Assembly: GCA_965206125.1 (NCBI GenBank)
Contig: CBDBIN010000044.1
Span: 186,001 to 250,000, forward strand
Direction of reading: 5' to 3'
Origin: CAXWPM01 sp965206125
GTDB taxonomy: Bacteria > Acidobacteriota > Terriglobia > 20CM-2-55-15
DNA length: 64,000 bases
The notes beneath the pieces are model-generated. The model searched no databases, was not told where the DNA came from, and saw only the letters and a program-made list of their open reading frames with translations. The translations under genes were made by a program, and so were the position numbers. Shown in pieces: positions 1-8,242 of the stretch (within the stretch, counting starts at the first letter, position 1; every line of letters starts with the position of its first letter).

Positions 1-17
1 TTCGCAGTCAGACGCTG

Positions 18-90
18 GCCGGCGTAGCTCAGAGGTTAGAGCGAAGGTCTCATAATCCTTAGGTCGGAGGTTCGAGTCCTCCCGCCGGCA
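18..90 (+). tRNA. tRNA-Met (CAU)
   Basis: A complete cloverleaf can be folded. The acceptor arms at 18-24 and 83-89 pair over seven bases, the T arm has five pairs around a TTCGAGT loop, and the anticodon loop CTCATAA carries CAT at 51-53. The top of the anticodon stem has one T-T mismatch. The first acceptor pair is G-C, which argues against the initiator tRNA; elongator Met is most likely, and a tRNA-Ile whose CAU is modified by TilS is the alternative. CCA is not encoded. Confidence 0.9.
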
Positions 91-118
91 CTTGGCCCTA
101 AAGGGGATAGGGGAAGTA

Positions 119-152
119 GGGCACGGGCCGGAGACAGCCTGTGCCCATTTTT
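119..152 (+). terminator. intrinsic terminator after tRNA-Met
   Basis: Arms at 119-128 and 137-146 pair over ten bases with one G-T wobble, leaving an eight-base loop, and are followed by ATTTTT. It lies 28 bases after the tRNA and would end that transcript. Confidence 0.75.
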
Positions 153-322
153 GTGCCCAGCTAAGTGCTCAGGCGGACTCGCGTTTCAGTTGATCGACCT
201 TGCGGGTGTTGTAGTCCTCGAGATGTTACACGGGCGTGTGACTTGCTGATTGACCCCAACTCCTTCCTCCGCAATACTTGCCCAACTCTGAAGGTGCACC
301 TCAAAACACGAAGAGGTACGGT

Positions 323-2986
323 GTGTCTCTCGCGAAAGGAACACGACTAGGCCCATACCAGATCGCCGACCAACTGGGTGCGGGCGGTATGGGAGAGGTG
401 TATCGCGCCACGGACACGCGTCTGGACCGCACGGTAGCCATCAAAGTCCTCCCTGAACACCTCGCCTCCGACCCGCAGCGCCGGGAACGCTTCGAGCGCG
501 AAGCCCGTGCCGTCAGTAGCCTGAATCATCCCCATATATGTGTGCTGCACGACGTGGGCGAACAGGACGGGATTCACTTCCTCGTCATGGAGTTGGTGGA
601 GGGCGACACTCTGGCCGCCAGGTTGAAGAAGGGTCGCCTGCCCCTGGCACAGGCACTCGAATACGCCATCCAGATCGCCGACGCACTGGACAAGGCCCAC
701 CGGCAAGGTGTGGTGCATCGGGATTTGAAGCCCGGCAACATCATGATCACGAAATCAGCGGGCGTGAAGTTGCTCGACTTTGGGTTGGCAAAACTCAAGG
801 GCGACGCGGGGGAGGTCTCGCCGTTGTCGCAAATGCCGACCCAAGACCCGTCAGCGCCCCTGACCGCTGAAGGCACGATCATCGGCACGCTCCAGTACAT
901 GGCACCCGAGCAGTTAGAAGGCAAGGAAGCCGATGCCCGCACGGACATATTTGCGTTCGGAGCAGTAGTGTACGAGATGGTGACCGGGAAGAAAGCGTTT
1001 GAGGGGGCGAGTCAGGCGAGTTTGATTGCCGCGATTCTGGACCACGACCCGCAACCCATGTCTAAATTCGAGGCGGTGACGCCGGACCTGCTGGATCATG
1101 TCGTGAAGACTTGCCTGGCCAAGGATCGCGATGAACGCTGGCAGGCCGCATCGGACGCGATGCTGGAGTTGAAGTGGGTCGCGAGAGTGGGTTCCGAGGA
1201 GAATCTCGTCATAGCTGCTGCGACCGCTCCCGCAGGCAACCGGGAACGCATCGCATGGGTCGGCCTGGCGTTCGTTGCCCTCATCGCCGTCGTCTCGCTC
1301 GTGGTCAATTTGCGGCCCGAGCCTCGCATACCCGAGATCCGCCTCGACATCACCACGCCGCCGACCACGGATCCGAACTCCATAGCGATCTCTCCCGACG
1401 GCACGCAGGTGGTTTTTGTCGCCACTTCAGAAGGCAGGGCCCTGTTATGGCTGCGCCGGTTTGAAGCCACCGAAACGCGACCACTGGCCGGGACCGACGG
1501 TGCCAGCCTTCCTTTCTGGTCGCCGAACAACCGATCCGTGGGCTTCTTTGCGGATGAGAAGTTAAAGCGGATCGACCTGGACGGGGGACTGGTCCGGGAA
1601 CTGACGAGCGCCCCGGCGGGTAACGGCGGTTCATGGAACGACGACGGCGTCATTCTGTTTTCGCCCACTATCAGTGGCTCGGTTTATCGCATTCCCTCTA
1701 CCGGGGGCGAAGAAGCCGCCGTAACACGCGTTGGACAGGGACAATCCGGACACGTCAGTCCACATTTTCTGCCCGGAGGAACGGATTTCATCTATTGGGC
1801 TGTTGGGACGCCGGAACTACGTGGCGCCTATGTTGCCGACTTGGCCGGCACGCTCAGTCGGCATCTTTTCGATGCCGATGCACGAACGGTGGTTTATACC
1901 TTGACGGGACAGTTGCTTTTTGTGCGCCAGGAGACGCTGTTTGCCCAGGATTTCGACACGCGAACACTGGAACTCTCCGGGGATCCATTTCCGGTAGCGG
2001 ATCAACAGTTCGGCACAGTCAGGGCAGCACTGTCTGTCTCCGCGGCGGGACCGATCGCCTATCGGACCGGCTCGGTTCTTCCGCAACAGTTTCTGTGGTC
2101 TGACCGGACCGGTGCCGAGATTGGCCGCGTCGGCGATCCCGACATGGCATCACCCGAAGATGCTTCGATGGCCCCCGACGGTCAGCGCCTTGTGCTACGA
2201 CATTCACTCAGTGAGAATCTGAACCTCTGGTTGTTCGACTTGGCCAACGGCCTGCTCGAACCGCTTACCTTCGATACGTCGGTCTCTGCCGCCCCGATCT
2301 GGTCACCGGATGGGACACGCGTCGTCTTTGGCTCGAATCGGGACGGCCCTTTCAACCTCTACGAAAGATCGATTACGGGTACCGTGAGCGAGCGGCTGTT
2401 GCTCGCAAGCGAAGGCGAGAACAAGCTTCCCTCGGACTGGTCGAGCGACGGCCGGCACCTCCTCTATCGACCGCTGACTCCCGAACGAGGATACGACGTC
2501 TGGGCCTTGCCGCTGGACGAAATCGGGGATCCGTCGGGTGACCCGTTTCCCGTCGTCCAGACCGAGTTTGACGAACGGGACGGACAGTTTTCTCCCGACG
2601 GGAACTGGGTCGCCTATCAGTCCAACGAGTCCGGTCAGTTCGAGGTTTACGTCCGGCCGTTTCCCGGCCCGGGTACCGCGCGCCAAGTCTCCAGCGACGG
2701 TGGTGCCCAAGTACGCTGGCGGTCCGACGGGAAGGAGCTGTTCTACGTCGCCCTGGACGGCATGCTGATGTCGGTTCCGATCGAGATAAGCGATGACGGA
2801 CAGATGCTCGAGCGCCGGGTTCCGGTTCGCTTGTTCTCGACCCGCATCGGCGGCGCGGTCCAGGGGTATGAGAGACAGCAGTACATTGTCTCCCCCGACG
2901 GCCAGTCGTTTCTGATGAACACGTTCCCGGAGGCGTACGAGATGCCTATCACCGTACTGCTCAACTGGGATCCGGATTCTCTGTAG
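323..2986 (+). CDS. transmembrane Ser/Thr protein kinase with C-terminal TolB/WD40-like propeller
   Basis: This is a membrane-bound Hanks-type kinase that phosphorylates Ser/Thr on partner proteins. The kinase domain fills roughly residues 10-280: glycine loop GAGGMGEVY, catalytic Lys41 in VAIK, HRDLKPGN with catalytic Asp134, DFG at 152 and APEQLEG. One membrane helix follows near residues 309-330, so the remaining ~550 residues, with repeated SPDG-type blades, should form an extracytoplasmic propeller sensor. The GTG at 323 is preferred because an AAGAGG sits seven bases upstream and the family usually starts with SLxxGTRLGPYxI; a TTG at 278 would add 15 residues with no motif. It stands alone between the tRNA terminator and a short reverse gene. 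The sensed ligand is unknown. Confidence 0.93.
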   Translation: MSLAKGTRLGPYQIADQLGAGGMGEVYRATDTRLDRTVAIKVLPEHLASDPQRRERFEREARAVSSLNHPHICVLHDVGEQDGIHFLVMELVEGDTLAARLKKGRLPLAQALEYAIQIADALDKAHRQGVVHRDLKPGNIMITKSAGVKLLDFGLAKLKGDAGEVSPLSQMPTQDPSAPLTAEGTIIGTLQYMAPEQLEGKEADARTDIFAFGAVVYEMVTGKKAFEGASQASLIAAILDHDPQPMSKFEAVTPDLLDHVVKTCLAKDRDERWQAASDAMLELKWVARVGSEENLVIAAATAPAGNRERIAWVGLAFVALIAVVSLVVNLRPEPRIPEIRLDITTPPTTDPNSIAISPDGTQVVFVATSEGRALLWLRRFEATETRPLAGTDGASLPFWSPNNRSVGFFADEKLKRIDLDGGLVRELTSAPAGNGGSWNDDGVILFSPTISGSVYRIPSTGGEEAAVTRVGQGQSGHVSPHFLPGGTDFIYWAVGTPELRGAYVADLAGTLSRHLFDADARTVVYTLTGQLLFVRQETLFAQDFDTRTLELSGDPFPVADQQFGTVRAALSVSAAGPIAYRTGSVLPQQFLWSDRTGAEIGRVGDPDMASPEDASMAPDGQRLVLRHSLSENLNLWLFDLANGLLEPLTFDTSVSAAPIWSPDGTRVVFGSNRDGPFNLYERSITGTVSERLLLASEGENKLPSDWSSDGRHLLYRPLTPERGYDVWALPLDEIGDPSGDPFPVVQTEFDERDGQFSPDGNWVAYQSNESGQFEVYVRPFPGPGTARQVSSDGGAQVRWRSDGKELFYVALDGMLMSVPIEISDDGQMLERRVPVRLFSTRIGGAVQGYERQQYIVSPDGQSFLMNTFPEAYEMPITVLLNWDPDSL

Positions 2987-3044
2987 CGGGCGCTCGCGGT
3001 GAAATTAGCCCTGAACGATCGCTAGCGAGGAATCCTAAAACACC

Positions 3045-3245
3045 TTATATCTCTGGATAAAAATCGAAGAACGCTTCAATACTTTGAGCGAGCTGATTTT
3101 CGATACTGCTTTGGTCTCCGTGAATCAGGTGCATAGCGACGCGGGCCGTCTTCCCGTTTTTCAATCTAACAACCGCATCCTCGACGGCATCCAGTTCTTC
3201 GACTGGCAAGAGCCGCAACCCGTAAATCAAAGCCAAATCAGCCAT
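3045..3245 (-). CDS. small hypothetical protein (66 aa)
   Basis: The reading frame encodes 66 residues starting MADLALIYGLRLLP and ending FFDFYPEI. The ATG at 3245 has a GGAGGGG about seven bases upstream, which is the main reason to believe it. The composition is acidic and soluble, with a short basic KNGKTAR stretch in the middle. No family is recognised. An ORF covers the opposite strand but lacks a ribosome site. It is convergent with the kinase gene, about 58 bases from that stop. Confidence 0.45.
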   Translation of the reverse strand: MADLALIYGLRLLPVEELDAVEDAVVRLKNGKTARVAMHLIHGDQSSIENQLAQSIEAFFDFYPEI

Positions 3246-3744
3246 ATGTTCCCCTCCATTTCTGCAAGCCAGTGCCGCAACGCAGCCTCTCTCCAGTCTA
3301 ATCGGGGTTGAAGGCTTCAAAGCATGTTATCGAAGCGTTCTCGAGACCGCGAGCCAATCGAGTCCAGCACTAAGATCAATCACTTCCTATGGGCTCAACC
3401 CGCGCGCGCCACGACCGAGGCATCCGCCTCACGCTCCTGGGGATCGAAACCGCGCTCGGGGGACCTCCCACCGACACTTCCTCCCAACAAAACAGCTGGG
3501 AAACTTTCTTGCTCTAGCAAGAGTTGGACCTGTTCTGTCTGCCCTTTCCTGAATACTGTCCTCACCTCAGATCTCCAGCGCGGCGGGTGGTCGGACTTCC
3601 GGTTCGGCTACCCGTCGCGCTCTCCTTTATTTGAGCTCCTTTTCTGCCAGCTCTTACCTTATCGGAGCCCAGACGGAACATTCCCATTGCATAGCCATGG
3701 AAGAGTGACGTACCCTTTCCCCTAGCATTACTTTGGGAGAGAAT
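3246..3744. other. intergenic stretch, about 500 bp
   Basis: No convincing gene was found here. A 133-codon frame on the plus strand has no ribosome site and a low-complexity, Ser/Pro-rich translation. The last 40 bases before padR are pyrimidine-rich and should hold its promoter and operator, but no clear -10/-35 pair is evident. Confidence 0.4.
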
Positions 3745-4095
3745 ATGAGCGAGCAGAGAATCGGAGTCCTGAAGGGAGCCATGGATGTCCTCATCCTGAA
3801 GGCGCTGAGTTGGGGACCGATGCATGGGTACAGCGTGTCGCGCTGGATCCGCCAGGTCACCGACGAGACGTTCGAGCTTCAGGAAGGAGTCATCTATCCC
3901 GCCCTGCACCGGTTGGAGCGTAAAGGATGGATCCAGTCGGAGTGGGGCCTGTCGGAGAACAACCGCAGAGCCAAGTTCTACGAGCTGACGCCGCTGGGCC
4001 GGAAGCAACTTCAGCGGGAAATGTCGACCTGGGCTCGCTTTGCCGAAGCGGTCGGCAAGGTGGTAAACGCGAAGGACGCTCCGGACTGGGCGTAA
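3745..4095 (+). CDS. PadR-family transcriptional regulator
   Basis: The 116-residue protein is a winged-helix PadR repressor. It has the family's N-terminal signature GAMDVLILKALSWGPMHGYS, followed by the helix-turn-helix and the wing segment EGVIYPALHRLERKGWI, and a short C-terminal dimerisation helix. The ATG at 3745 is preferred over the TTG at 3733 because GGGAGAGA lies just upstream. It ends five bases before the ADOP permease gene, the usual pairing in Acidobacteriota, so it probably controls that gene and itself. The inducer is unknown. Confidence 0.9.
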   Translation: MSEQRIGVLKGAMDVLILKALSWGPMHGYSVSRWIRQVTDETFELQEGVIYPALHRLERKGWIQSEWGLSENNRRAKFYELTPLGRKQLQREMSTWARFAEAVGKVVNAKDAPDWA

Positions 4096-4100
4096 ACGAC

Positions 4101-6755
4101 ATGACCAGAAAGACCCCGATGTGGCGGCGCTACCTGACCTTCTGGGGACGGGACATCGACCGGGACCTGGAAGCGGAACTCGACTTTCACATAGAAGCCC
4201 GCAAGACAGAATTGATCGATGAGGGATGGTCGCCGGTCGATGCGCGGCGGGAAGCGGAACGGCTGCTGGGAAATCTCCAGGGCATTCACGATGAGTGCGC
4301 CGGCGTCGATCGGCTGCGAGAGGTGGAAATGAAACGCGCGGACTATCTGGAACAGCTCCGACAAGACGTCGGTTACGCGTTGCGCGGGTTGCGGCGCAGC
4401 CCCGGCTTCGCGATCGTCGCGATCGTCACTCTCGCGCTGGGCATCGGGGCCAACACGGCAATCTTCAGCGTGGTCAACGCGGTGCTGCTCAAGCCGCTCC
4501 CCTACGCCACGGACGGCGTCTACACACTGTGGCAGCAGGAGGCCGGCGGGGAGTTTGATTACACAGAAGTGTCTCCTGCCAACTTCCTGGACTGGCACGC
4601 CGAGAGCGAATCCTTCGAGTGGCTCGCTGCAGCGGCTCCGTTCTCGTTCGGCTATGCCGAGCAGGGCCGCTCGGTCGACATCGTCGCCTCGACGGTCTCT
4701 GACGGCTTCTTCGAAACACTTGGCGTCCCCGCCCTCATCGGACGAACGTTCTTTGAGAGTGAGTACGCCGCCGGCAACCGCGCCTTCGTCATCAGCCATG
4801 GCCTCTGGCTGCGGATGTTCGGAGCAGATCCGGCGATTATCGGGAGCGATGTCACTTTCGACGGAACGCCGATCACGATCATCGGCGTCATGCCGCCCGA
4901 GTTCCAATTCCCTGACCAGGAAGTAGAAATCTGGGCGCCGCTGGTCCGGCAGGACTACATGCCGCAACAAAGGGCCTCTACCTACTGGCGCGTAGTCGGC
5001 AAGCTTTCCGAAGGCGTGACGCCAGCCCAGGCACAGACGGAGATGGATGCGGTGGGCGCGGATCTGGCCCGCCGTTACCCGGAATCCAACGAAGGTGTCG
5101 GCATCGACCTTCGGCCCCTGCGCGAACACCTCATCGGAGATGTCCGTCAACCGCTGCTGGTGCTGCTGGCTGCGGTCGGATTTGTCTTGCTGATCGCGTG
5201 CTCGAACGTGGCATGCCTGATGCTCATACGAGGCTCCCAGCGCGAACAGGAGTTCGCGGTTCGCATGGCGGTCGGGGCCGGCCGCATGCGGCTGGTTCGC
5301 CAACTCGTCGTCGAGAGCCTGGTTCTGGCGATCGTGGGAGGAGCGGGTGGTCTGGCCCTGGCAGCTGGAGTCCAACGGATACTGCCCCTAGTGAGTCCAT
5401 CCGGCTTCCCGCGGCTCGAGTACATGGACCTGGACACGACAGTGCTGATGTTCACGGCAGCTATCGCCACGGGGTCCGCCCTGATCGCCGGCCTGTTTCC
5501 CTTCGTGCGGGTGTTCGGCCGCGACCTTCAGGCCAGGCTCAAGGAAGGTCGACGTACGACAACCGCCGGCCGCTCATCACGCCGCCTGGGACGCGCTCTG
5601 GTCGCCTCTGAAGTTGCGCTGGCCATCGTGCTGCTGGTCGGGGCGGGTCTGCTCGCACGAAGCTTCATCAACCTCGTGAGAGTTGATCCGGGCTTCGACG
5701 CCAGGAACGCCCTGACCGTCGAGCTCCACATCTGGGACAGCTATCCGGCGCCCGCCCAGCAGGTGAACTTCTTCGATGAACTGTTTGGCCGGCTCCGGGC
5801 GCTTCCCGGAACGCGGGCGGTCGGGGCCGCGTCCTCGTCACCTTTTCATGACGCGAGCCAGGAGATGGAACGCATCTTTACGATCGAAAGCGAACCGGCA
5901 GAATCGAGCGGCCACAGCGCGTTCCTGACTATCGCCACCGACGGCTACTTCGAAGCCATCGGTACACCGATCTTAGAAGGTCGCGGCTTCAGACGTTTCG
6001 ATGGCACCGACTCGAATCGCGTGGCGATTATCACGGAAAGCCTCGCAACACGACACTGGGAGAGTGGCGCGGCCGTGGGCGGCCGGATCCGCATAAGCGA
6101 TGGTGGCGAGTTGAGCATCCACGAGGTCGTAGGAATCGTCCCGGATGCACGCCACACGGGACTCGACATGGCGCCGCGCGCGGAAATCTTTGTGCCCCAC
6201 CGCCAGAACCCGTTCGGATCGATGATCGTCGTCCTGGGCACGGAGCAAGACCCGCTCCGGCTCGCCGAAGCGGCTCGGGAACAGATATGGGCTGTTCAGC
6301 CGGATCAGAGCGTCGGAACGGTCGCAACGATCGGCCAGTTCATCGATCGGACCCTCGGCACCCGGCGTTTCTATCTGTTTCTGATCGGCCTGTTCGCCGT
6401 GATAGCTCTCGCGCTGGCCAGCGTCGGCATCTATGGTGTCGTTTCGTACGCGACCTTCGAGCGGACACCGGAGTTGGGCGTACGGATTGCGTTCGGTGCG
6501 AGCTCCGCCGATATCCTCAGGCTGGTCGTCTGGCAAGGCCTCGGGATGGTGCTGCTCGGGATCGGTCTGGGCCTTCTGATGGCCATCGGCTTGACCAGGT
6601 TCCTCGAGGAGCTGCTCTTCGACGTGTCGACGCTGGACCCGGTTACGTTCGGCATCGTGGCCCTGGTTCTGACAGGTATCGCGCTCCTTGCCTCATACCT
6701 ACCGGCCCGTCGGGCTATCAAGGTCGATCCACTCCAAACGTTGCGTTCGGAATGA
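4101..6755 (+). CDS. ADOP-family (MacB-like) ABC permease
   Basis: The 884-residue protein belongs to the acidobacterial duplicated orphan permeases: two FtsX/MacB-type halves in one chain and no ATPase gene next door. The N-terminus holds a short PadR-linked region (RDLEAELDFHIEARKTELI), then the first helix and MacB periplasmic domain start at RRSPGFAIVAIVTLALGIGAN near residue 95. Three membrane helices follow around 350-480, a second periplasmic part comes next, and three C-terminal helices end near PARRAIKVDPLQTLRSE. The ATG at 4101 replaces a longer frame that would overlap padR. Function is probably export of lipid, peptide or toxic compounds, or signalling; the substrate is unknown. 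Confidence 0.9.
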   Translation: MTRKTPMWRRYLTFWGRDIDRDLEAELDFHIEARKTELIDEGWSPVDARREAERLLGNLQGIHDECAGVDRLREVEMKRADYLEQLRQDVGYALRGLRRSPGFAIVAIVTLALGIGANTAIFSVVNAVLLKPLPYATDGVYTLWQQEAGGEFDYTEVSPANFLDWHAESESFEWLAAAAPFSFGYAEQGRSVDIVASTVSDGFFETLGVPALIGRTFFESEYAAGNRAFVISHGLWLRMFGADPAIIGSDVTFDGTPITIIGVMPPEFQFPDQEVEIWAPLVRQDYMPQQRASTYWRVVGKLSEGVTPAQAQTEMDAVGADLARRYPESNEGVGIDLRPLREHLIGDVRQPLLVLLAAVGFVLLIACSNVACLMLIRGSQREQEFAVRMAVGAGRMRLVRQLVVESLVLAIVGGAGGLALAAGVQRILPLVSPSGFPRLEYMDLDTTVLMFTAAIATGSALIAGLFPFVRVFGRDLQARLKEGRRTTTAGRSSRRLGRALVASEVALAIVLLVGAGLLARSFINLVRVDPGFDARNALTVELHIWDSYPAPAQQVNFFDELFGRLRALPGTRAVGAASSSPFHDASQEMERIFTIESEPAESSGHSAFLTIATDGYFEAIGTPILEGRGFRRFDGTDSNRVAIITESLATRHWESGAAVGGRIRISDGGELSIHEVVGIVPDARHTGLDMAPRAEIFVPHRQNPFGSMIVVLGTEQDPLRLAEAAREQIWAVQPDQSVGTVATIGQFIDRTLGTRRFYLFLIGLFAVIALALASVGIYGVVSYATFERTPELGVRIAFGASSADILRLVVWQGLGMVLLGIGLGLLMAIGLTRFLEELLFDVSTLDPVTFGIVALVLTGIALLASYLPARRAIKVDPLQTLRSE

Positions 6756-6773
6756 CCGTCGGAATCGAGCGAA

Positions 6774-7263
6774 TCCCTACAGTCGGATCTACTGGCAGTG
6801 GCGCTACTCTTCTATGACCGCACTCCTGGGAATTCGGATGAAGTGCGCTCATAGAGCGCACCTACAGTCGGACTTACTGGCAGTGGCGCTACTCTTCTAT
6901 GACCGCACGTCTGGGAATTCGGATCAAGTGCGCTCATAGAGCGCACCTACAGTCGGATCTACTGGCTGTGGCGCTACTCTTCTATGACCGCACGCCTGGG
7001 AATTCGGATCAAGTGCGCTCATAGAGCGCACCTACAGTCGGATCTACTGGCAGTGGCGCTTCTCTTCTATGACCGCACGTCTGGGAATTCGGATGAAGTG
7101 CGCTCATAGAGCGCACCTACAGTCGGATCTACTGGCGTGGCGCTTCTCTTCTGTAGGTGCGGTCTATGACCGCACGCCTGGGAATTCGGATCAAGTGCGC
7201 ATAGAGCGCACCTACAGTCGGATCTACTGGCTGTGGCGCTACTCTTCTGTAGGTGCGGTCTAT
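6774..7263. repeat. tandem REP/BIME-like array, 85-bp unit, about six copies
   Basis: The motif CAGTCGG recurs at 6780, 6865, 6950, 7035, 7120 and 7215, giving a period of exactly 85 bp four times and 95 bp once. Each unit holds an inverted hairpin GTGCGCTC-ATA-GAGCGCAC followed by CTAC, and the remnant of a second hairpin facing it (TATGACCGCAC). In the last unit the second hairpin is complete at 7157-7175 and begins GTAG. GTAG plus an imperfect palindrome is the known layout of REP elements mobilised by RAYT transposases, and two facing REPs make a BIME. The array lies between two convergent genes. Confidence 0.85.
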
Positions 7264-7919
7264 TGGGACTTTGGTAGGAAACGTTGGAGGTCGGTCGGGC
7301 TCTCCAGCCAGTAATCCGGCTCCGAGGCGGCGAGTTCTTCACGGGAGAACGGACCCCACATCACCGCGCCGACACGGACGCCGGCGGATTTGCCCGAAGC
7401 CATGTCGTACGGCGAGTCGCCAAGAAAGACCGCGCGTTCAGCAGCGACGCCGAGTTTGTCGAGCGCCATCAGGACAGGTTCGGGATGCGGCTTCGCGTTC
7501 ACGACATCGTCCGCTCCGATCAGGACTTCGAACAGACCGTCGTATCCGCCCCGCTCGAGCCCGCGCTCGAGGCTCCCGTGCATCTTGCTCGTCACGACCG
7601 CCAGCCGGTAGCCGGCTTCGTGGAACGACGCCACGGCGTCACGAACCCCCGGATATTCCGCCACGAGTGCGTCATGGTGTTCCAGGTTGTGCTCAACGTA
7701 GGTGGAGATCATTGCCTGGATTTCATCCGGCTCCTGGGTGAAGTGGCGAAACTGCATACGCAGCGGGATGCCCAGGTTCTTCAACCATTCCTCGTCGGAC
7801 AGCGGCGTGTACCCGTGGACACCGACAGTGTGGCGGTAGCTTCGGAGGATCAGGTCGACCGTGTCGATCAGCGTGCCGTCCAGATCGAAGAGCAGCGCGT
7901 CGGTGTCGTCGATTCGCAT
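7260..7919 (-). CDS. HAD-superfamily phosphatase (phosphoglycolate phosphatase / PpaX-like)
   Basis: The 219-residue hydrolase has the four HAD motifs: LLFDLDGTLID with nucleophile Asp12 and Asp14, VVTSK with the Thr/Ser motif, a Lys in VNAKPHPEP, and LGDSPYDMASG with the metal Asp. A helical cap lies between motifs I and II, as in the phosphoglycolate phosphatase and pyrophosphatase PpaX branch. The substrate cannot be assigned from sequence. The TAG stop is supplied by the half REP element that closes the neighbouring repeat array, so the C-terminus may differ from the ancestral one. A solo REP copy sits 17 bases upstream of its start. Confidence 0.85.
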   Translation of the reverse strand: MRIDDTDALLFDLDGTLIDTVDLILRSYRHTVGVHGYTPLSDEEWLKNLGIPLRMQFRHFTQEPDEIQAMISTYVEHNLEHHDALVAEYPGVRDAVASFHEAGYRLAVVTSKMHGSLERGLERGGYDGLFEVLIGADDVVNAKPHPEPVLMALDKLGVAAERAVFLGDSPYDMASGKSAGVRVGAVMWGPFSREELAASEPDYWLESPTDLQRFLPKSQ

Positions 7920-7935
7920 CGGATCGAGTATAGCT

Positions 7936-7961
7936 TCTGTAGCGGCGGTCTATGACCGCCG
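7936..7961 (+). repeat. solo REP-like hairpin
   Basis: TTCTGTAG is followed by the arms GGCGGTC and GACCGCC (7944-7950, 7954-7960) around a TAT loop. It has the same GTAG head and TAT loop as the array at 6.8-7.3 kb, but the stem is GGCGGTC instead of GTGCGGTC, a compensated change in both arms. Confidence 0.75.
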
Positions 7962-8007
7962 AAAAGTGGTGTTTTGAGCTGCCGAAAATGTTCAATATCA
8001 TCGTGCC

Positions 8008-8193
8008 ATGTCCTGCACGTGCACCCAGGTCGAGAAAGTCCCGATCGCCGGAAAACTCAAGGTCTATCAGTACACTTTCAATTGCGTGACCGCGGACGGA
8101 CGAACGAAGCGGGCAATGTTGGTAGAGTCAGACGACAAGCGGGCCAAACTGCTGGCCGAGATCAAGTGCGCGGAGGCGGCGGCGAGGGAATAA
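8008..8193 (+). CDS. small cysteine-containing hypothetical protein (61 aa)
   Basis: The frame encodes 61 residues beginning MSCTCTQVEKVPIAGK and ending AEIKCAEAAARE. It holds a CxC pair at the N-terminus and two more cysteines further on, so it could bind a metal, but no family is recognised. The ATG has no clear ribosome site upstream. Support comes from the sharp terminator that starts immediately after the stop and from the ordinary codon use. It sits between the divergent HAD gene and the convergent S9 peptidase. Confidence 0.5.
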   Translation: MSCTCTQVEKVPIAGKLKVYQYTFNCVTADGRTKRAMLVESDDKRAKLLAEIKCAEAAARE

Positions 8194-8194
8194 C

Positions 8195-8229
8195 AACGGA
8201 GCGGCGAACACCCGCCGCTCCGTTGGTTT
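8195..8229. terminator. bidirectional-type terminator hairpin
   Basis: A perfect 12-base-pair stem (8195-8206 with 8213-8224, loop of six) is followed by GGTTTC on the plus strand and TTGTTATT on the minus strand. It separates the small plus-strand gene from the convergent S9 peptidase gene and may serve both. Confidence 0.65.
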
Positions 8230-8242
8230 CAATCACGCGAAG

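Noticed and set aside
3324..3725. 133-codon frame upstream of padR
   Set aside because: No ribosome site, Ser/Pro-rich translation without any pattern, and it ends in the expected promoter zone.
3927..4100. Longer N-terminus of the ADOP permease
   Set aside because: It overlaps padR in another frame and has no family sequence; 4101 gives the standard N-terminus.
6774..7263. CRISPR array
   Set aside because: The whole 85-bp unit repeats, spacers are not unique, and no cas genes are present.
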